64,000 nucleotides of DNA from Flavobacterium akiainvivens (GTDB taxonomy: Bacteria > Bacteroidota > Bacteroidia > Flavobacteriales > Flavobacteriaceae), in assembly GCF_001278115.1 (NCBI RefSeq), contig NZ_LIYD01000005.1, positions 1,910,826-1,974,825 on the forward strand. The letters run 5' to 3'. The notes under the pieces are model-generated. The model did not search any database. It was not told where the DNA came from and was given only the letters and a program-made list of their open reading frames with translations. Every line of letters starts with the position of its first letter. Position 1 is the stretch's first letter. The position numbers and the translations under genes were made by a program. Below are positions 1 through 8,922 of the stretch, one piece after another.

Positions 1-23
1 TGTTTTTTATAAGAAACTATAAA

Positions 24-719
24 TTAATTCTTTACCTCTTTTTGGGCATCCTCAATCATCTTATCATTAGCTACAATAGCAAACTCTACCCTTCGGTTTT
101 GTGCCTGTCCTTCTTTAGTATCGTTAGATGCTATAGGATCTTCTTCGCCTTTACCGGTAATGGTAAACCTTGAAGCGCTAATACCTTTAGTACCAAGGTA
201 GGCCTTAACCGAATTAGCCCTTTCTTCACTTAGTTTCAGGTTGTATTCGTCGCTACCGCTGCTATCGGTATAACCAAAGATAAGGATGTTGGTGTCAGGA
301 TATTCTTTAAATACCGGTACAAGCCTGTCAAGGTTGCCTTTAGCTTTAGAGGTAAGTGTAGACTTATTCAGGTCAAAGTTAACCGAGTTTTCGCCCAGTG
401 TAAGCTTAATACCCTCGCCTGCCCTTTCTACCTCAGCACCCGGAAGCGCCTCTTCAATTTTCTGAGCCTGCTTGTCCATCCTGTTACCAATAACGCCACC
501 TACAGCACCACCTACAACACCACCTATAATAGCGCCAAGGGCTGTATTGCCGCCTTTGCCCACGTTATTACCCAAAACACCGCCAATAACAGCGCCAGAC
601 GTAGCACCAATGGCCACACCACGCTGGGTATTGTTAGTGTTTTTGATGGCCTCGCACGATGTAAGGCCTATACCGCCTGCAAACGCAAGGGTTAATGCAT
701 AAATTTTTACTTTTCTCAT
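24..719 (-). CDS. OmpA-family lipoprotein with glycine zipper
   Basis: 231 aa outer-membrane lipoprotein. The signal peptide ends in a lipobox (LTSC, Cys about residue 22). Residues about 33-82 are a glycine-zipper segment (repeated GxxxG, as in GVIGNRMD) expected to insert in or associate with a membrane. Residues about 110-220 are an OmpA C-terminal peptidoglycan-binding domain, with GYTDSSGSDEYN, LSEERA and the late QNRRVEF motif. The likely role is to tether the outer membrane to peptidoglycan. It follows the lipocalin-like lipoprotein gene by 27 nt on the same strand, so they are probably co-transcribed. Family assignment is secure; specific function is unknown. Confidence 0.9.
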   Translation of the reverse strand: MRKVKIYALTLAFAGGIGLTSCEAIKNTNNTQRGVAIGATSGAVIGGVLGNNVGKGGNTALGAIIGGVVGGAVGGVIGNRMDKQAQKIEEALPGAEVERAGEGIKLTLGENSVNFDLNKSTLTSKAKGNLDRLVPVFKEYPDTNILIFGYTDSSGSDEYNLKLSEERANSVKAYLGTKGISASRFTITGKGEEDPIASNDTKEGQAQNRRVEFAIVANDKMIEDAQKEVKN

Positions 720-746
720 GACTGTATTTTTTTGATGTTTTACTGA

Positions 747-1196
747 TTATAGTTTGCTAAAGTTATATACCACCTCAACGGTTTTACCACCAACCTGTAC
801 ATTATCAACAAGCTGGAAAGATGTTTCGGTTTGATTTTGTACTTTTAGAATATAGCCTTGTGTTACACGTTTGGCTTTTTCGCCTTCGGTAATTTTAAGG
901 GTAAAGCTACCATCTTTAGTTACTGTCCATACAATTGGGCTTGTAAAAGACGGGCATCCGGCCTTGCTAAGGCTCATAGTGCCTTTATTATTGTTTGATA
1001 TAAAATTCCACGAGCTGCCCACAAAACATTGCGAATCAGCCACATCAAAAGATGTTACTTTAATATAATCGCTGCCGGGATAGGTTACGCTGCTTATGGT
1101 CCAGTCTCCTTTAATGCCCACCTGGGCCTTTTGGTCAAGCGACCCGCACGAGGCAGCCAGCACCACCAGCATGCATAGTGACAATAGTTTTTTCAT
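747..1196 (-). CDS. lipocalin-like lipoprotein
   Basis: 149 aa. The N-terminus MKKLLSLCMLVVLAASCGS is a lipoprotein signal peptide with lipobox AASC. The mature part starts with GDWTISSVTYPG, the lipocalin-like signature in which an opening G-x-W begins the beta-barrel, followed by alternating strands. Many Flavobacteriia encode such lipoproteins next to an OmpA-like gene, as here. Ligand and function are unknown. It is probably the first gene of a two-gene operon with the downstream OmpA-family gene. Confidence 0.8.
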   Translation of the reverse strand: MKKLLSLCMLVVLAASCGSLDQKAQVGIKGDWTISSVTYPGSDYIKVTSFDVADSQCFVGSSWNFISNNNKGTMSLSKAGCPSFTSPIVWTVTKDGSFTLKITEGEKAKRVTQGYILKVQNQTETSFQLVDNVQVGGKTVEVVYNFSKL

Positions 1197-1507
1197 AATA
1201 CGTTACAGTTAGGTTTTAAACACTCATTTTTTGTAGTATAAAGATACGTTTCTTACAGGCTATTTTACAAGAGGCAACATCGTTTTTTAACGAGAAAATA
1301 TTTATGTTATCGATATAATAACAATAACTTCATTAGCTTAAATCCACGTTTTACAAGCTTTGTGCGTTATTGATGATTTTGATTTTAACCATATTAATCT
1401 TTTCTTAAAGGAGATTTTCTTTAACAAAAGCGCCAATTTGTCACCACAAAACAGTTTGGTATTTTATTTGACACAGCCCTGCAAACGAACTATTAAAATC
1501 TGGACAT
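1197..1507. promoter_or_regulatory. divergent intergenic region, lipocalin gene / htpG
   Basis: 311 bp without a gene. On the minus strand TATCTTTA at 1239-1246 is a near match to the Bacteroidetes -7 box for the lipocalin-OmpA pair. On the plus strand TTTATTTG at 1463-1470 (7 of 8 with TAnnTTTG), with TTTG at 1437-1440 (22 nt apart), is the best candidate for htpG and puts transcription about 30 nt before its ATG. No CIRCE-like inverted repeat was seen. Short open frames here have no recognisable homology. Confidence 0.4.
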
Positions 1508-3391
1508 ATGACAACAGGAAAAATCAATGTTTCGGTAGAAAACATCTTTCCCTTAATCAAGAAATTCTTATACAGCGACCACGAAATCTTTCTGCGTGAG
1601 CTTGTTAGCAACGCAACAGACGCTACCCTTAAGCTAAAGCACCTTACCAGCATTGGCGAAGCCAAAGTAGAATATGGCAGCCCGGTAATTGAAGTTAAGG
1701 TTGACAAAGAAGGCAAAAAAATACATATTATAGACCAGGGCCTTGGCATGACGGGCGAAGAGGTTGAAAAATACATCAACCAGGTAGCCTTTAGCGGTGC
1801 TGAGGAATTCCTTGAAAAATATAAAGATACCGCTAAAGATTCAGGCATAATAGGCCACTTTGGGCTTGGTTTCTACTCTGCTTTTATGGTAGCAGAAAAA
1901 GTAGAAATCATCACTAAGTCTTACAAAGATGAACCCGCTGTACACTGGATTTGCGACGGTAGCCCTGAATTTAGCCTTGAACCGGCTGATAAGACGGATC
2001 GCGGTACCGAAATAATACTGCACGTTGCAGAGGATTCGACCGAATTCCTTGAAGAGTACCGCATTAGCGAGCTCCTGAAAAAATACAACAAGTTTATGCC
2101 GGTGCCTATTAAATTTGGCACGAGGACAGAAACACTTGCCAAACCGGAAGATGCCCCGGAAGATTATGTTGCTGAAACCGTAGAGGTTGACAACATAATC
2201 AACAACCCAAGCCCGGCGTGGACCAAGCAGCCAAGCGAGCTTGAAGACGAAGATTACAAAGCGTTTTACCACGAGCTATATCCAACCCAGTTTGAAGAAC
2301 CGCTTTTCAGCATACACCTTAATGTAGACTATCCGTTTAACCTTACGGGAATTCTTTATTTCCCTAAATTGTCATCTGACCTTCAGGTTCAGAAAGACAA
2401 GATACAACTGTACCAAAACCAGGTGTTTGTAACCGATAACGTTGAGGGCATTGTACCGGAGTTCCTTACCATGCTGCGTGGTGTTATAGACAGCCCGGAT
2501 ATTCCGCTAAACGTGTCGCGTTCTTACCTTCAGGCCGATGGTGCTGTTAAGAAAATCAGCAACTACATTACCCGCAAGGTGGCCGATAAACTTAAATCGC
2601 TGTTTACCGAAAACCGCGAAGACTTTGAGCAAAAGTGGAATGACATTAAAATCGTACTGGAATATGGTATGCTGAGCGAGCCTAAGTTCTACGAAAAAGC
2701 GGGTGCTTTTGTACTGTACCCAACGGTAGACGGCAAATTCTTTACCCTTGATGAACTTAAAGAAAAACTGGCTGCCACACAAACCGATAAAGACGGTAAA
2801 CTGGTAGTACTGTATGCCTCTAACAAAGATGCACAGCACAGCTTTATTGCCACTGCACAGGATAAAGGTTATGAAGTACTGCTGCTGGACAGCCCTATTG
2901 TAAGCCATCTTATCCAGAAGCTGGAAGGCGATAACGAGAACCTTACCTTTGCCCGCGTTGATGGCGACCACATAGACAGGCTTATCAACAAAGATGAGGC
3001 ACAGCTGAGCAAGCTAAGCGACGACGAAAAAGAAACGCTTAAAACACAGCTTGAAACTATTGTACCAAAACAAACCTACACGGTTCAGCTTGAGGCTATG
3101 GACAGCCAGGCGGCACCGTTTATTATTACCCAGCCTGAGTTTATGCGCCGCATGAAAGAAATGAGCCAAACCGGCGGCGGCGGTATGTTTGGTATGGGTA
3201 ACTTCCCTGATATGTATAACCTGGTGGTAAACACTAACAGCGAACTTGCCGGAAACATCCTGAAGGCAGACGACTCTCAAAGAGAAGCCCTGGTTAAACA
3301 AGCACTTGACCTTGCCAAACTAAGCCAGAACCTGCTGAAAGGCGAAGAGCTTACAGCGTTTGTGAAAAGAAGCTTTGAGATGATTAAATAG
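1508..3391 (+). CDS. htpG: HSP90-family chaperone HtpG
   Basis: 627 aa cytosolic ATP-dependent chaperone, a normal bacterial HSP90 length. The GHKL ATPase domain (about 1-220) contains the adenine-pocket motifs LVSNATDA, DQGLGMTGEEV and GHFGLGFYSAFMVA. The middle domain includes RGVIDSPDIPLNVSRSYLQ, the conserved HSP90 signature with the gamma-phosphate-contacting Arg. The C-terminal dimerization part contains a Gly/Met-rich patch (GGGGMFGMGNF). It is monocistronic: a terminator follows at 3425-3455. Confidence 0.97.
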   Translation: MTTGKINVSVENIFPLIKKFLYSDHEIFLRELVSNATDATLKLKHLTSIGEAKVEYGSPVIEVKVDKEGKKIHIIDQGLGMTGEEVEKYINQVAFSGAEEFLEKYKDTAKDSGIIGHFGLGFYSAFMVAEKVEIITKSYKDEPAVHWICDGSPEFSLEPADKTDRGTEIILHVAEDSTEFLEEYRISELLKKYNKFMPVPIKFGTRTETLAKPEDAPEDYVAETVEVDNIINNPSPAWTKQPSELEDEDYKAFYHELYPTQFEEPLFSIHLNVDYPFNLTGILYFPKLSSDLQVQKDKIQLYQNQVFVTDNVEGIVPEFLTMLRGVIDSPDIPLNVSRSYLQADGAVKKISNYITRKVADKLKSLFTENREDFEQKWNDIKIVLEYGMLSEPKFYEKAGAFVLYPTVDGKFFTLDELKEKLAATQTDKDGKLVVLYASNKDAQHSFIATAQDKGYEVLLLDSPIVSHLIQKLEGDNENLTFARVDGDHIDRLINKDEAQLSKLSDDEKETLKTQLETIVPKQTYTVQLEAMDSQAAPFIITQPEFMRRMKEMSQTGGGGMFGMGNFPDMYNLVVNTNSELAGNILKADDSQREALVKQALDLAKLSQNLLKGEELTAFVKRSFEMIK

Positions 3392-3424
3392 AGACATTTA
3401 GATAATAGATGTAAGATAATAGAC

Positions 3425-3455
3425 AGAACCCATGGTGAGAGCCGTGGGTTTTTGT
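3425..3455 (+). terminator. rho-independent terminator after htpG
   Basis: The stem AACCCATGG (3427-3435) pairs with CCGTGGGTT (3442-3450), with one G-U pair and a 6-nt loop, and is followed by TTT-G-TTT. It precedes the start chosen for the next gene (3483). Confidence 0.75.
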
Positions 3456-3482
3456 TTATATTTGGCATATAACCACCTGTAT

Positions 3483-4151
3483 ATGTTTAACCTGTTTAAG
3501 AAGAAAAAAGGGGCATCCCGAAAAGAAAAGTCGGAAGCCATACTTGAAGAACACCGCATTAAAATTAATTACAACCTGCCTCATATAGAAAATGATACAG
3601 ATGTAACCATCCGCACGGGCAGCGAAATAGCAAGCCGGTTTGTAATATTATGCATTACAAACCTTGTAGCTTTTAACAACCTGAGTGGTGCAGAGGCATT
3701 TTCTTACCTTAGTGAGTATAATCTTACGCAATACCTTACACCGGAAGAGCAGGAGTTTTTAGCCAATCCTACGCCCGAAAAAAAGAACCAGGAAAGCTGG
3801 AAGTGCGAATGCATATGGGTGCTGGCATGGGCGCTGAAGTTGGTAGACGACCTGAAGTTTCCGGATCATTTGTGTAACCTTAATGATATTGCCGAAACGG
3901 ATTACCCTATAGGCAACGGCAAGAACCCCAACAACTTTATAAATAAAAGCTGGGATGTAAGGTCCAAAGCCGTTGTGCTTGACGCTGCCGACCTTTATTA
4001 TAGGATGGACTGGACCGTAGTAGATGCCCGCCTTAACGGAATAAGCTTGGAAAACCTGAACCCCGGTGTGGTATATGAAAGGCACTATGCGCTTAACTGG
4101 CTGATAAATTATATGAACCAGGATTGGGATGACGTTTCCTGCGATACATAA
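3483..4151 (+). CDS. DUF4272 domain-containing protein
   Basis: 222 aa from ATG 3483. The frame is open from 3432, but that part lies in the htpG terminator, so 3483 is preferred. After a basic start (MFNLFKKKKG) comes RKEKSEAILEEHRIKINYNLP, which resembles the opening of DUF4272 (a REEILKxxGIxxxxxLPxI pattern), then a Trp-rich all-helical body with CECIWVLAWALKLV and ending WDDVSCDT. No enzymatic motif is recognised. DUF4272 proteins are cytosolic and of unknown function. A small gene follows after 15 nt. Confidence 0.75.
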   Translation: MFNLFKKKKGASRKEKSEAILEEHRIKINYNLPHIENDTDVTIRTGSEIASRFVILCITNLVAFNNLSGAEAFSYLSEYNLTQYLTPEEQEFLANPTPEKKNQESWKCECIWVLAWALKLVDDLKFPDHLCNLNDIAETDYPIGNGKNPNNFINKSWDVRSKAVVLDAADLYYRMDWTVVDARLNGISLENLNPGVVYERHYALNWLINYMNQDWDDVSCDT

Positions 4152-4166
4152 ACGATTTAATAAAAC

Positions 4167-4487
4167 ATGACACTACCCGAACTCATAAACTATTTTTGGA
4201 TAGGCAATACCTACGAAGACTTTTGCAAACCCCGCGGGCTGAACTGCGATGCTTATGCCATTGAAATCTTTGCGCAAAAACCGTTTGGGCTAAACAGCAA
4301 GCTGGAGTTTTTTAAGGAAGAAGAAACCGCCGGCAAAACGCAGTACAGCTACAACGGCTCTGAATTTTACAGCCTGTTTAACTTCTACTACTTTTTGAAT
4401 GCCGTGCGCGAAGGCGAGAAAAACGAAACCCTTACCGATATTGACCTGGCACTGCGGCTACTTGATTTTGCTGAGAGGAATGGATAA
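4167..4487 (+). CDS. small hypothetical protein downstream of DUF4272
   Basis: 106 aa, acidic, with no signal peptide or membrane segment. It begins MTLPELINYFWIGNTYEDFCK and has aromatic-rich stretches such as FYSLFNFYYFLNAV. No family is recognised. It is 15 nt after the DUF4272 gene and is closed by a strong terminator, so the two form a two-gene unit. The normal codon use and position support a real gene; function is unknown. Confidence 0.7.
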   Translation: MTLPELINYFWIGNTYEDFCKPRGLNCDAYAIEIFAQKPFGLNSKLEFFKEEETAGKTQYSYNGSEFYSLFNFYYFLNAVREGEKNETLTDIDLALRLLDFAERNG

Positions 4488-4488
4488 A

Positions 4489-4526
4489 AAAAGCATCTCA
4501 ACCTTTATTAAGTTGAGATGCTTTAA
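4489..4526. terminator. bidirectional terminator
   Basis: Perfect 12-bp stem AAGCATCTCAAC (4491-4502) / GTTGAGATGCTT (4512-4523) with A-run before and T-run after. It ends the DUF4272 pair on the plus strand. Confidence 0.85.
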
Positions 4527-4529
4527 TTG

Positions 4530-4617
4530 CGCTTTTTCCATTTCGACGAAAGTGAAATACCTGAAACAATACTTGAGATTTTTCGACTTCGCTGCGCTAC
4601 GCTCAAAATGGAAAATC
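4530..4617. repeat. intergenic imperfect inverted-repeat element
   Basis: The segment begins TTTTCCATTT (4534-4543) and ends AAATGGAAAA (4606-4615). Between them are TTTCGACGAAAGTGAAA and TTCGACTTCGCTGCGCTACG. It lies between two convergent genes, has no coding potential, and resembles short dispersed noncoding repeats of flavobacterial genomes. Copy number cannot be judged from one window. Confidence 0.4.
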
Positions 4618-5154
4618 TTAAGGCTTTATTTCGCCTTCAATGCTGTCGTCATACGTTTCGCCTACAAGGGCACCATAGGCACGCTTAGCCATGGCTACAA
4701 GCATATTGTGCTTGGTGTCCCAATAATAGCCTTCAGTCGGGCTGAATTTAATCACGGTAATACGTGGGTCATCTATGCCTTCTGTAAACCAGGTTTTCAT
4801 GGTTGGATCCCAAAGTTCCTCAATTTTTTGCTTATCGGTGCTAATGGTAGCCTTACCATAAAGGGTAAGAAAATCAGAGTATGACGACCCCTGAAACAGC
4901 ATTTGCACTGCCGGGTCGGCCTCAATATCGGCATTTTTTTGGGAGTCGTTAGCACTCAAAAACCAGAAGTTACCTTCATCGTCAATAACCTCGGCAGCCA
5001 TAGGGCGGGTATTAAAATATTCGCCTGTTTTTATCTTGGTACAAAAGAAACTGCTACCGGCTTTCTTTGCCAGTTGCGTGATTTTTTCAATCGCTTCGGC
5101 ACCTACAAGGTCTTTAAAATTATGTTCGGGTTGTTGCTTGTTAATAGAGTCCAT
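4618..5154 (-). CDS. pyridoxamine 5'-phosphate oxidase-like (general stress protein 26 type)
   Basis: 178 aa cytosolic split-barrel protein. The region FFCTKIKTGEYFNTRPMAA...FLSANDSQKNADIEADP matches the flavin-binding barrel of the general stress protein 26 branch, as do the later DFLTLYGKATIS and WDPTMKTWF. Members bind FMN or FAD and respond to stress; true PNP oxidase activity is not expected. It is monocistronic and convergent with the preceding pair. Confidence 0.85.
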   Translation of the reverse strand: MDSINKQQPEHNFKDLVGAEAIEKITQLAKKAGSSFFCTKIKTGEYFNTRPMAAEVIDDEGNFWFLSANDSQKNADIEADPAVQMLFQGSSYSDFLTLYGKATISTDKQKIEELWDPTMKTWFTEGIDDPRITVIKFSPTEGYYWDTKHNMLVAMAKRAYGALVGETYDDSIEGEIKP

Positions 5155-5309
5155 AACGGTTGTATTTAAAGTTTGTTCCTTAAAATTAGCGCTTTACAGC
5201 CGCAACACCTGTTAGCACTTTGCCAATTAACCCGCCTTTAATATTCTGAAATGTTTTGTAACTTAGTCAAAGCACCAAATAACAAAAAACAAATTACAAA
5301 CCTGAACTT

Positions 5310-5723
5310 ATGAACCTCCCTATAGAAACCCCGGCCCTGCTGTTCTCGGCCACATCGCTAATACTGCTGGCCTATACCAACCGTTTTTTAACCGTGGCAC
5401 AAATAGTACGCGGCCTTAAGGTAAGCTATGAGCAAAACCGCACCAAGAGCATACTGCTGGAAATACACAACCTTAACAAACGCCTAAGCCTGATTAAATA
5501 TATGCAAATGTGCGGCGTGCTGAGCCTGTTTTTCTCAGTGTTTGCCATGATGCTGCTGTTCTTTGGCATACAGGACTGGGGCACGTACCTTTTTGGCGTA
5601 AGCCTGCTGTTTATGCTTACCTCACTTGCCATATCATTTTGGGAAATAAGCATATCAGTCTACGCGCTGCGCATACACCTTAGCGACCTTACTGAAGAAG
5701 CTAAGCAGCATAAAACTAAGTAG
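5310..5723 (+). CDS. DUF2721 membrane protein
   Basis: 137 aa with three predicted membrane helices: ALLFSATSLILLAYTNRFL, a central GVLSLFFSVFAMMLLFFG and LFGVSLLFMLTSLAISFW. The layout, with a charged loop between helices 1 and 2 and a short acidic/basic tail, fits DUF2721. Its role is unknown. It stands alone, convergent with the next gene. Confidence 0.8.
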   Translation: MNLPIETPALLFSATSLILLAYTNRFLTVAQIVRGLKVSYEQNRTKSILLEIHNLNKRLSLIKYMQMCGVLSLFFSVFAMMLLFFGIQDWGTYLFGVSLLFMLTSLAISFWEISISVYALRIHLSDLTEEAKQHKTK

Positions 5724-5750
5724 CTAAGCTGCTCAGAAACTAAGTGGCTT

Positions 5751-6365
5751 TTATTCCACTATCCATAACAGTACCGGCTTTTTAGCAGCCTGTAGTTTAG
5801 TATCAAGCTTTCGCATAAAATTATCAGATACCGCAGGGCAGCCCCAGCTTAGCGGGCTATAGTTTGGATATACTTCAAAATCAGAAACGGCGTCCCACGA
5901 GTGCAGTACCACCACCCTGTCTTTGGCATTACTGTTAGATTCTTCCAGCCCGTGCAGCCAGTATTTTACCTTAATTCCCCACGAACTGTAATCGCGCGAA
6001 CCAACCTTGTATTTTCCTAAAGACGAGCAATGGCTGCCGTCTTTATTACTATAGCGGGCTTTCTCCCACTTATCGCTATAATTATCGGACATGTCGCAAC
6101 TACCGTGTGTAACCAGGTTTTGGTCGGTTACCTTACCGGTTTTAAAATCATATACAAAAAAGCGGTTTTTACCGCTGTGCTGGCTCAGGTCAATCAAAAA
6201 ATAGTAGTCTTCGTTAAACTTCTTTTCCTTACAATAGGCAAGTGCCTCAGTGTGCCTGGCAGTATAGTCTTTAGTAGTTTTTCCGGCTTCGGCAAGCAGT
6301 TTATCAGGCGAATATTTAGAACACCCAATTAGGGCGGTTATCAGTAAAAGGAATAGTCGGTTCAT
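5751..6365 (-). CDS. murein L,D-transpeptidase-like lipoprotein (YkuD_2 type)
   Basis: 204 aa. MNRLFLLLITALIGCSK is a lipoprotein signal peptide. The mature domain carries the YkuD_2-type core: FLIDLSQHSGKNRFFVYD, then VVLHSWDA (active-site His) and SWGCPAVSD (nucleophilic Cys), followed by the basic stretch before the C-terminus. The predicted role is peptidoglycan L,D-transpeptidation or lipoprotein attachment in the periplasm. The compact size and both catalytic residues suggest an active enzyme. Confidence 0.85.
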   Translation of the reverse strand: MNRLFLLLITALIGCSKYSPDKLLAEAGKTTKDYTARHTEALAYCKEKKFNEDYYFLIDLSQHSGKNRFFVYDFKTGKVTDQNLVTHGSCDMSDNYSDKWEKARYSNKDGSHCSSLGKYKVGSRDYSSWGIKVKYWLHGLEESNSNAKDRVVVLHSWDAVSDFEVYPNYSPLSWGCPAVSDNFMRKLDTKLQAAKKPVLLWIVE

Positions 6366-6471
6366 ATAGCTAAGGCGTAAGGTTTTACGTATAACTATAA
6401 AAATAGTTGTTTTAGTATTTACCGGCTTACGTTTTTATTACCTAAATTTATTCTTTATTAATTTACACGCC

Positions 6472-8112
6472 TTGAAAACGCTTTCTTATACAAACGGCCC
6501 GTCTCACACACCACTTCTTGGGCAGCCTATTGGCCTTAACCTGAAACAAACTGTAGATAAATTTCCTGATAACGATGCACTTGTGTGCGTGCAGCAGCAC
6601 TACCGCGCTACCTACAGCCAGTTTTACACCCAAACCACAACAGTTGCAAAAGCGTTATTGGCAAACGGCATTACAAAGGGAGACCGTGTAGGTATATGGT
6701 CGCCCAACCGTGCAGAATGGGTATTATTACAGTATGCCACGGCACGCATAGGTGCTATACTGGTAAACATAAATCCGGCCTACCGAAGTAGTGAGCTGGA
6801 GTATGTGCTGAATCAAAGCGGGGTTAAGATGCTGGTTTCGGCGCTAACATTCAAGACAAGCGATTATAAAAAGATGGTTGAGGAAGTGGCTGGTAAATGC
6901 CCCTCTCTTGCTACCGCCATTTACCTTGATAAAGACTGGGATGCTTTTCTGGCTACTGCCGAAAATACTACAGACGAAGCTGTTGCCGCTATTGAAAACA
7001 CATTGCAATTTGACGAACCCATTAACATACAATATACGTCAGGCACAACGGGTTTCCCAAAAGGGGTAACGCTTTCGCACCACAACCTGCTCAACAACGG
7101 CTATTTTATTGGCATACGCCTTAAATATACAAGTACCGACAGGGTGTGTATACCCGTGCCGTTTTACCATTGTTTTGGTATGGTAATAGGCAACCTGTGC
7201 TGCACCAGCCACGGCGCTACCATGGTTATTCCGTGTGAAAGTTTTGACCCGGCGCTTACCCTGCAGGCCGTAGAGAGAGAAAAGTGTACATCGCTCTATG
7301 GCGTGCCTACCATGTTTATTGCCGAACTGGCACTGCCTGATTTTGACAAGTATGACCTTACCTCGCTCCGCACCGGCGTTATGGCGGGTTCGCCCTGCCC
7401 TGTAGAAGTTATGAAACAGGTACAGAGCAAAATGTACATGAAAGAGGTTTCTATTTGCTATGGCATGACCGAGACATCGCCTGTTAGTACACAAACCGTT
7501 ATTGGCGCACCGTTTGACAAGCAGGTGGGCACCGTAGGCACTGTGCAGGACCATCTTGAGATTAAGATAACCGACCCAAAAACGGGCGAAATTGTGCCCC
7601 GTGGCATTGCCGGAGAGCTGTGTACCCGCGGCTACAGCGTTATGCTGAAGTACTGGAACAACCCACAGGCTACAAACAGTGTGCTTGATGAAGCCCGGTG
7701 GATGCACAGCGGCGACATGGCTATAATGGATGATGAAGGCTACATAAACATTTCCGGGCGCATTAAGGATGTGATTATTCGCGGGGGTGAGAATATATCG
7801 CCTCGCGAAATTGAGGAGTTTTACTACACCCACCCTGAAATTGAAGACGTACAGATAATTGGAGTGCCCGATGCAAAATATGGCGAGGTTATTATGGCAT
7901 GGGTAAAGCCGAAAGCAGGCAAAAACCCAAGCGCCGAAAGCATAACGGCCTGGAGCAAAGAAAAAATTGCACACTACAAAGTACCCAGGTATTGGAAGTT
8001 TACCGATTCTTTCCCCATTACCATTACGGGTAAGGTGCGCAAGATAGAAATGCGTGAAATATCAATTGCCGAACTGGGACTGGAGCATTTGCTTGAGATT
8101 AAAACGTCTTAA
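6472..8112 (+). CDS. AMP-dependent acyl-CoA synthetase (fatty-acyl-CoA ligase)
   Basis: 546 aa, starting at TTG 6472. The first residues (MKTLSYTNGPSHTPLLGQ) already match the family N-terminus and no in-frame ATG exists nearby. The ANL superfamily core includes TSGTTGFPKG (about residue 189), YGMTETSP, the hinge region around GRIKDVIIRGGENISP, and the C-terminal catalytic Lys in GKVRKIEM. It should activate a medium or long carboxylic acid to acyl-CoA; the exact chain length cannot be read from sequence. A TetR regulator and an AarF kinase follow on the same strand. Confidence 0.9.
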   Translation: MKTLSYTNGPSHTPLLGQPIGLNLKQTVDKFPDNDALVCVQQHYRATYSQFYTQTTTVAKALLANGITKGDRVGIWSPNRAEWVLLQYATARIGAILVNINPAYRSSELEYVLNQSGVKMLVSALTFKTSDYKKMVEEVAGKCPSLATAIYLDKDWDAFLATAENTTDEAVAAIENTLQFDEPINIQYTSGTTGFPKGVTLSHHNLLNNGYFIGIRLKYTSTDRVCIPVPFYHCFGMVIGNLCCTSHGATMVIPCESFDPALTLQAVEREKCTSLYGVPTMFIAELALPDFDKYDLTSLRTGVMAGSPCPVEVMKQVQSKMYMKEVSICYGMTETSPVSTQTVIGAPFDKQVGTVGTVQDHLEIKITDPKTGEIVPRGIAGELCTRGYSVMLKYWNNPQATNSVLDEARWMHSGDMAIMDDEGYINISGRIKDVIIRGGENISPREIEEFYYTHPEIEDVQIIGVPDAKYGEVIMAWVKPKAGKNPSAESITAWSKEKIAHYKVPRYWKFTDSFPITITGKVRKIEMREISIAELGLEHLLEIKTS

Positions 8113-8157
8113 CATCTTTCATTTTTTTTGAACGATAATTAACACCATACCAATACA

Positions 8158-8184
8158 TTGATATTTATTTGGTGCTTACATTTG
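8158..8184 (+). promoter_or_regulatory. putative promoter of TetR-aarF pair
   Basis: TACATTTG at 8177-8184 is a perfect Bacteroidetes -7 box (TAnnTTTG), with TTG at 8158-8160 only 16 nt upstream, slightly short. Transcription would start near 8191, so ATG 8250, not an upstream TTG, is the likely start of the regulator gene. Confidence 0.5.
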
Positions 8185-8249
8185 TTATACCAAAGTTTCA
8201 GAATATTTTGAAAACTCACGGATTGTCAATCTTAAATTCCTCAACAATT

Positions 8250-8912
8250 ATGGCAACAAAAAAAACAGCGGCACAGCCCGTAACCAAAGACTCTATAATA
8301 GAAAAATATGCCGATTACTGCCTTATGAACTGCACACCACCCGCAAGCGTGTATAAATTTGCAAAAGACAATGGCTTTGAAGAGGCCGAATTCTACAACT
8401 TCTTCACGTCTTTTGAGGCGTTGGAACGTTTCTATTTTGCCGAAATGTTTAACCATTCGCTGCAAACCCTGCAACAGTCGCCATCGTATGCCGATTTTAG
8501 CGGTATTGAAAAGCTCTCTGCCTTTTACTTTACCTTTTTTGAAATGGCTACGGCAAACCGCAGCTTTGTGCTGTACAGCCTGGGTAATGGCCGTGATTTT
8601 AGCACCCTGCCTAAACTAAGGGAACTGCGCAGTCTGTTTATAGATTTTGCCCAGTCGGCACTTGAAAAGCCCATTGCCCTACCCCACGAAAAGCTGGAAA
8701 AACTACAGGAAAAAGGCCTGCGTGAAGGTGCCTGGCTACAGTTTTTAACCATCTTCAGGTTTTGGGTTAAAGATACTTCTCCCGGATTTGAAAAGACTGA
8801 TATTTTCATTGAAAAATCAGTTAAAGCGGGGGCTGATATTGTGTACAACACCCCGCTGCAAAGCATTGTAGACCTGGGTAAGTTTATGTGGAAAGAAAAG
8901 TTTACCGTTTAA
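8250..8912 (+). CDS. TetR-family transcriptional regulator (Bacteroidetes type)
   Basis: 220 aa from ATG 8250. The N-terminal ~60 residues form a degenerate TetR helix-turn-helix (SIIEKYADYCLMN, then TPPASVYKFAKDNGFEEAEFYNFF with the recognition-helix FYNFF pattern). The rest is an all-helical ligand domain of the TetR C-terminal type found in flavobacteria. It is followed 10 nt later by the AarF/UbiB kinase gene, a pairing often seen in this group, and lies downstream of an acyl-CoA ligase. It may sense an acyl-CoA or lipid, but that is inference. Confidence 0.75.
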   Translation: MATKKTAAQPVTKDSIIEKYADYCLMNCTPPASVYKFAKDNGFEEAEFYNFFTSFEALERFYFAEMFNHSLQTLQQSPSYADFSGIEKLSAFYFTFFEMATANRSFVLYSLGNGRDFSTLPKLRELRSLFIDFAQSALEKPIALPHEKLEKLQEKGLREGAWLQFLTIFRFWVKDTSPGFEKTDIFIEKSVKAGADIVYNTPLQSIVDLGKFMWKEKFTV

Positions 8913-8922
8913 ATCCATCACC

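Noticed and set aside
1360..1599. 79-codon frame before htpG
   Set aside because: Overlaps the start of htpG in another frame and has no protein-like features.
7039..7974. 311-codon minus-strand open frame
   Set aside because: Antisense to the acyl-CoA ligase; composition reflects the codon bias of the real gene.
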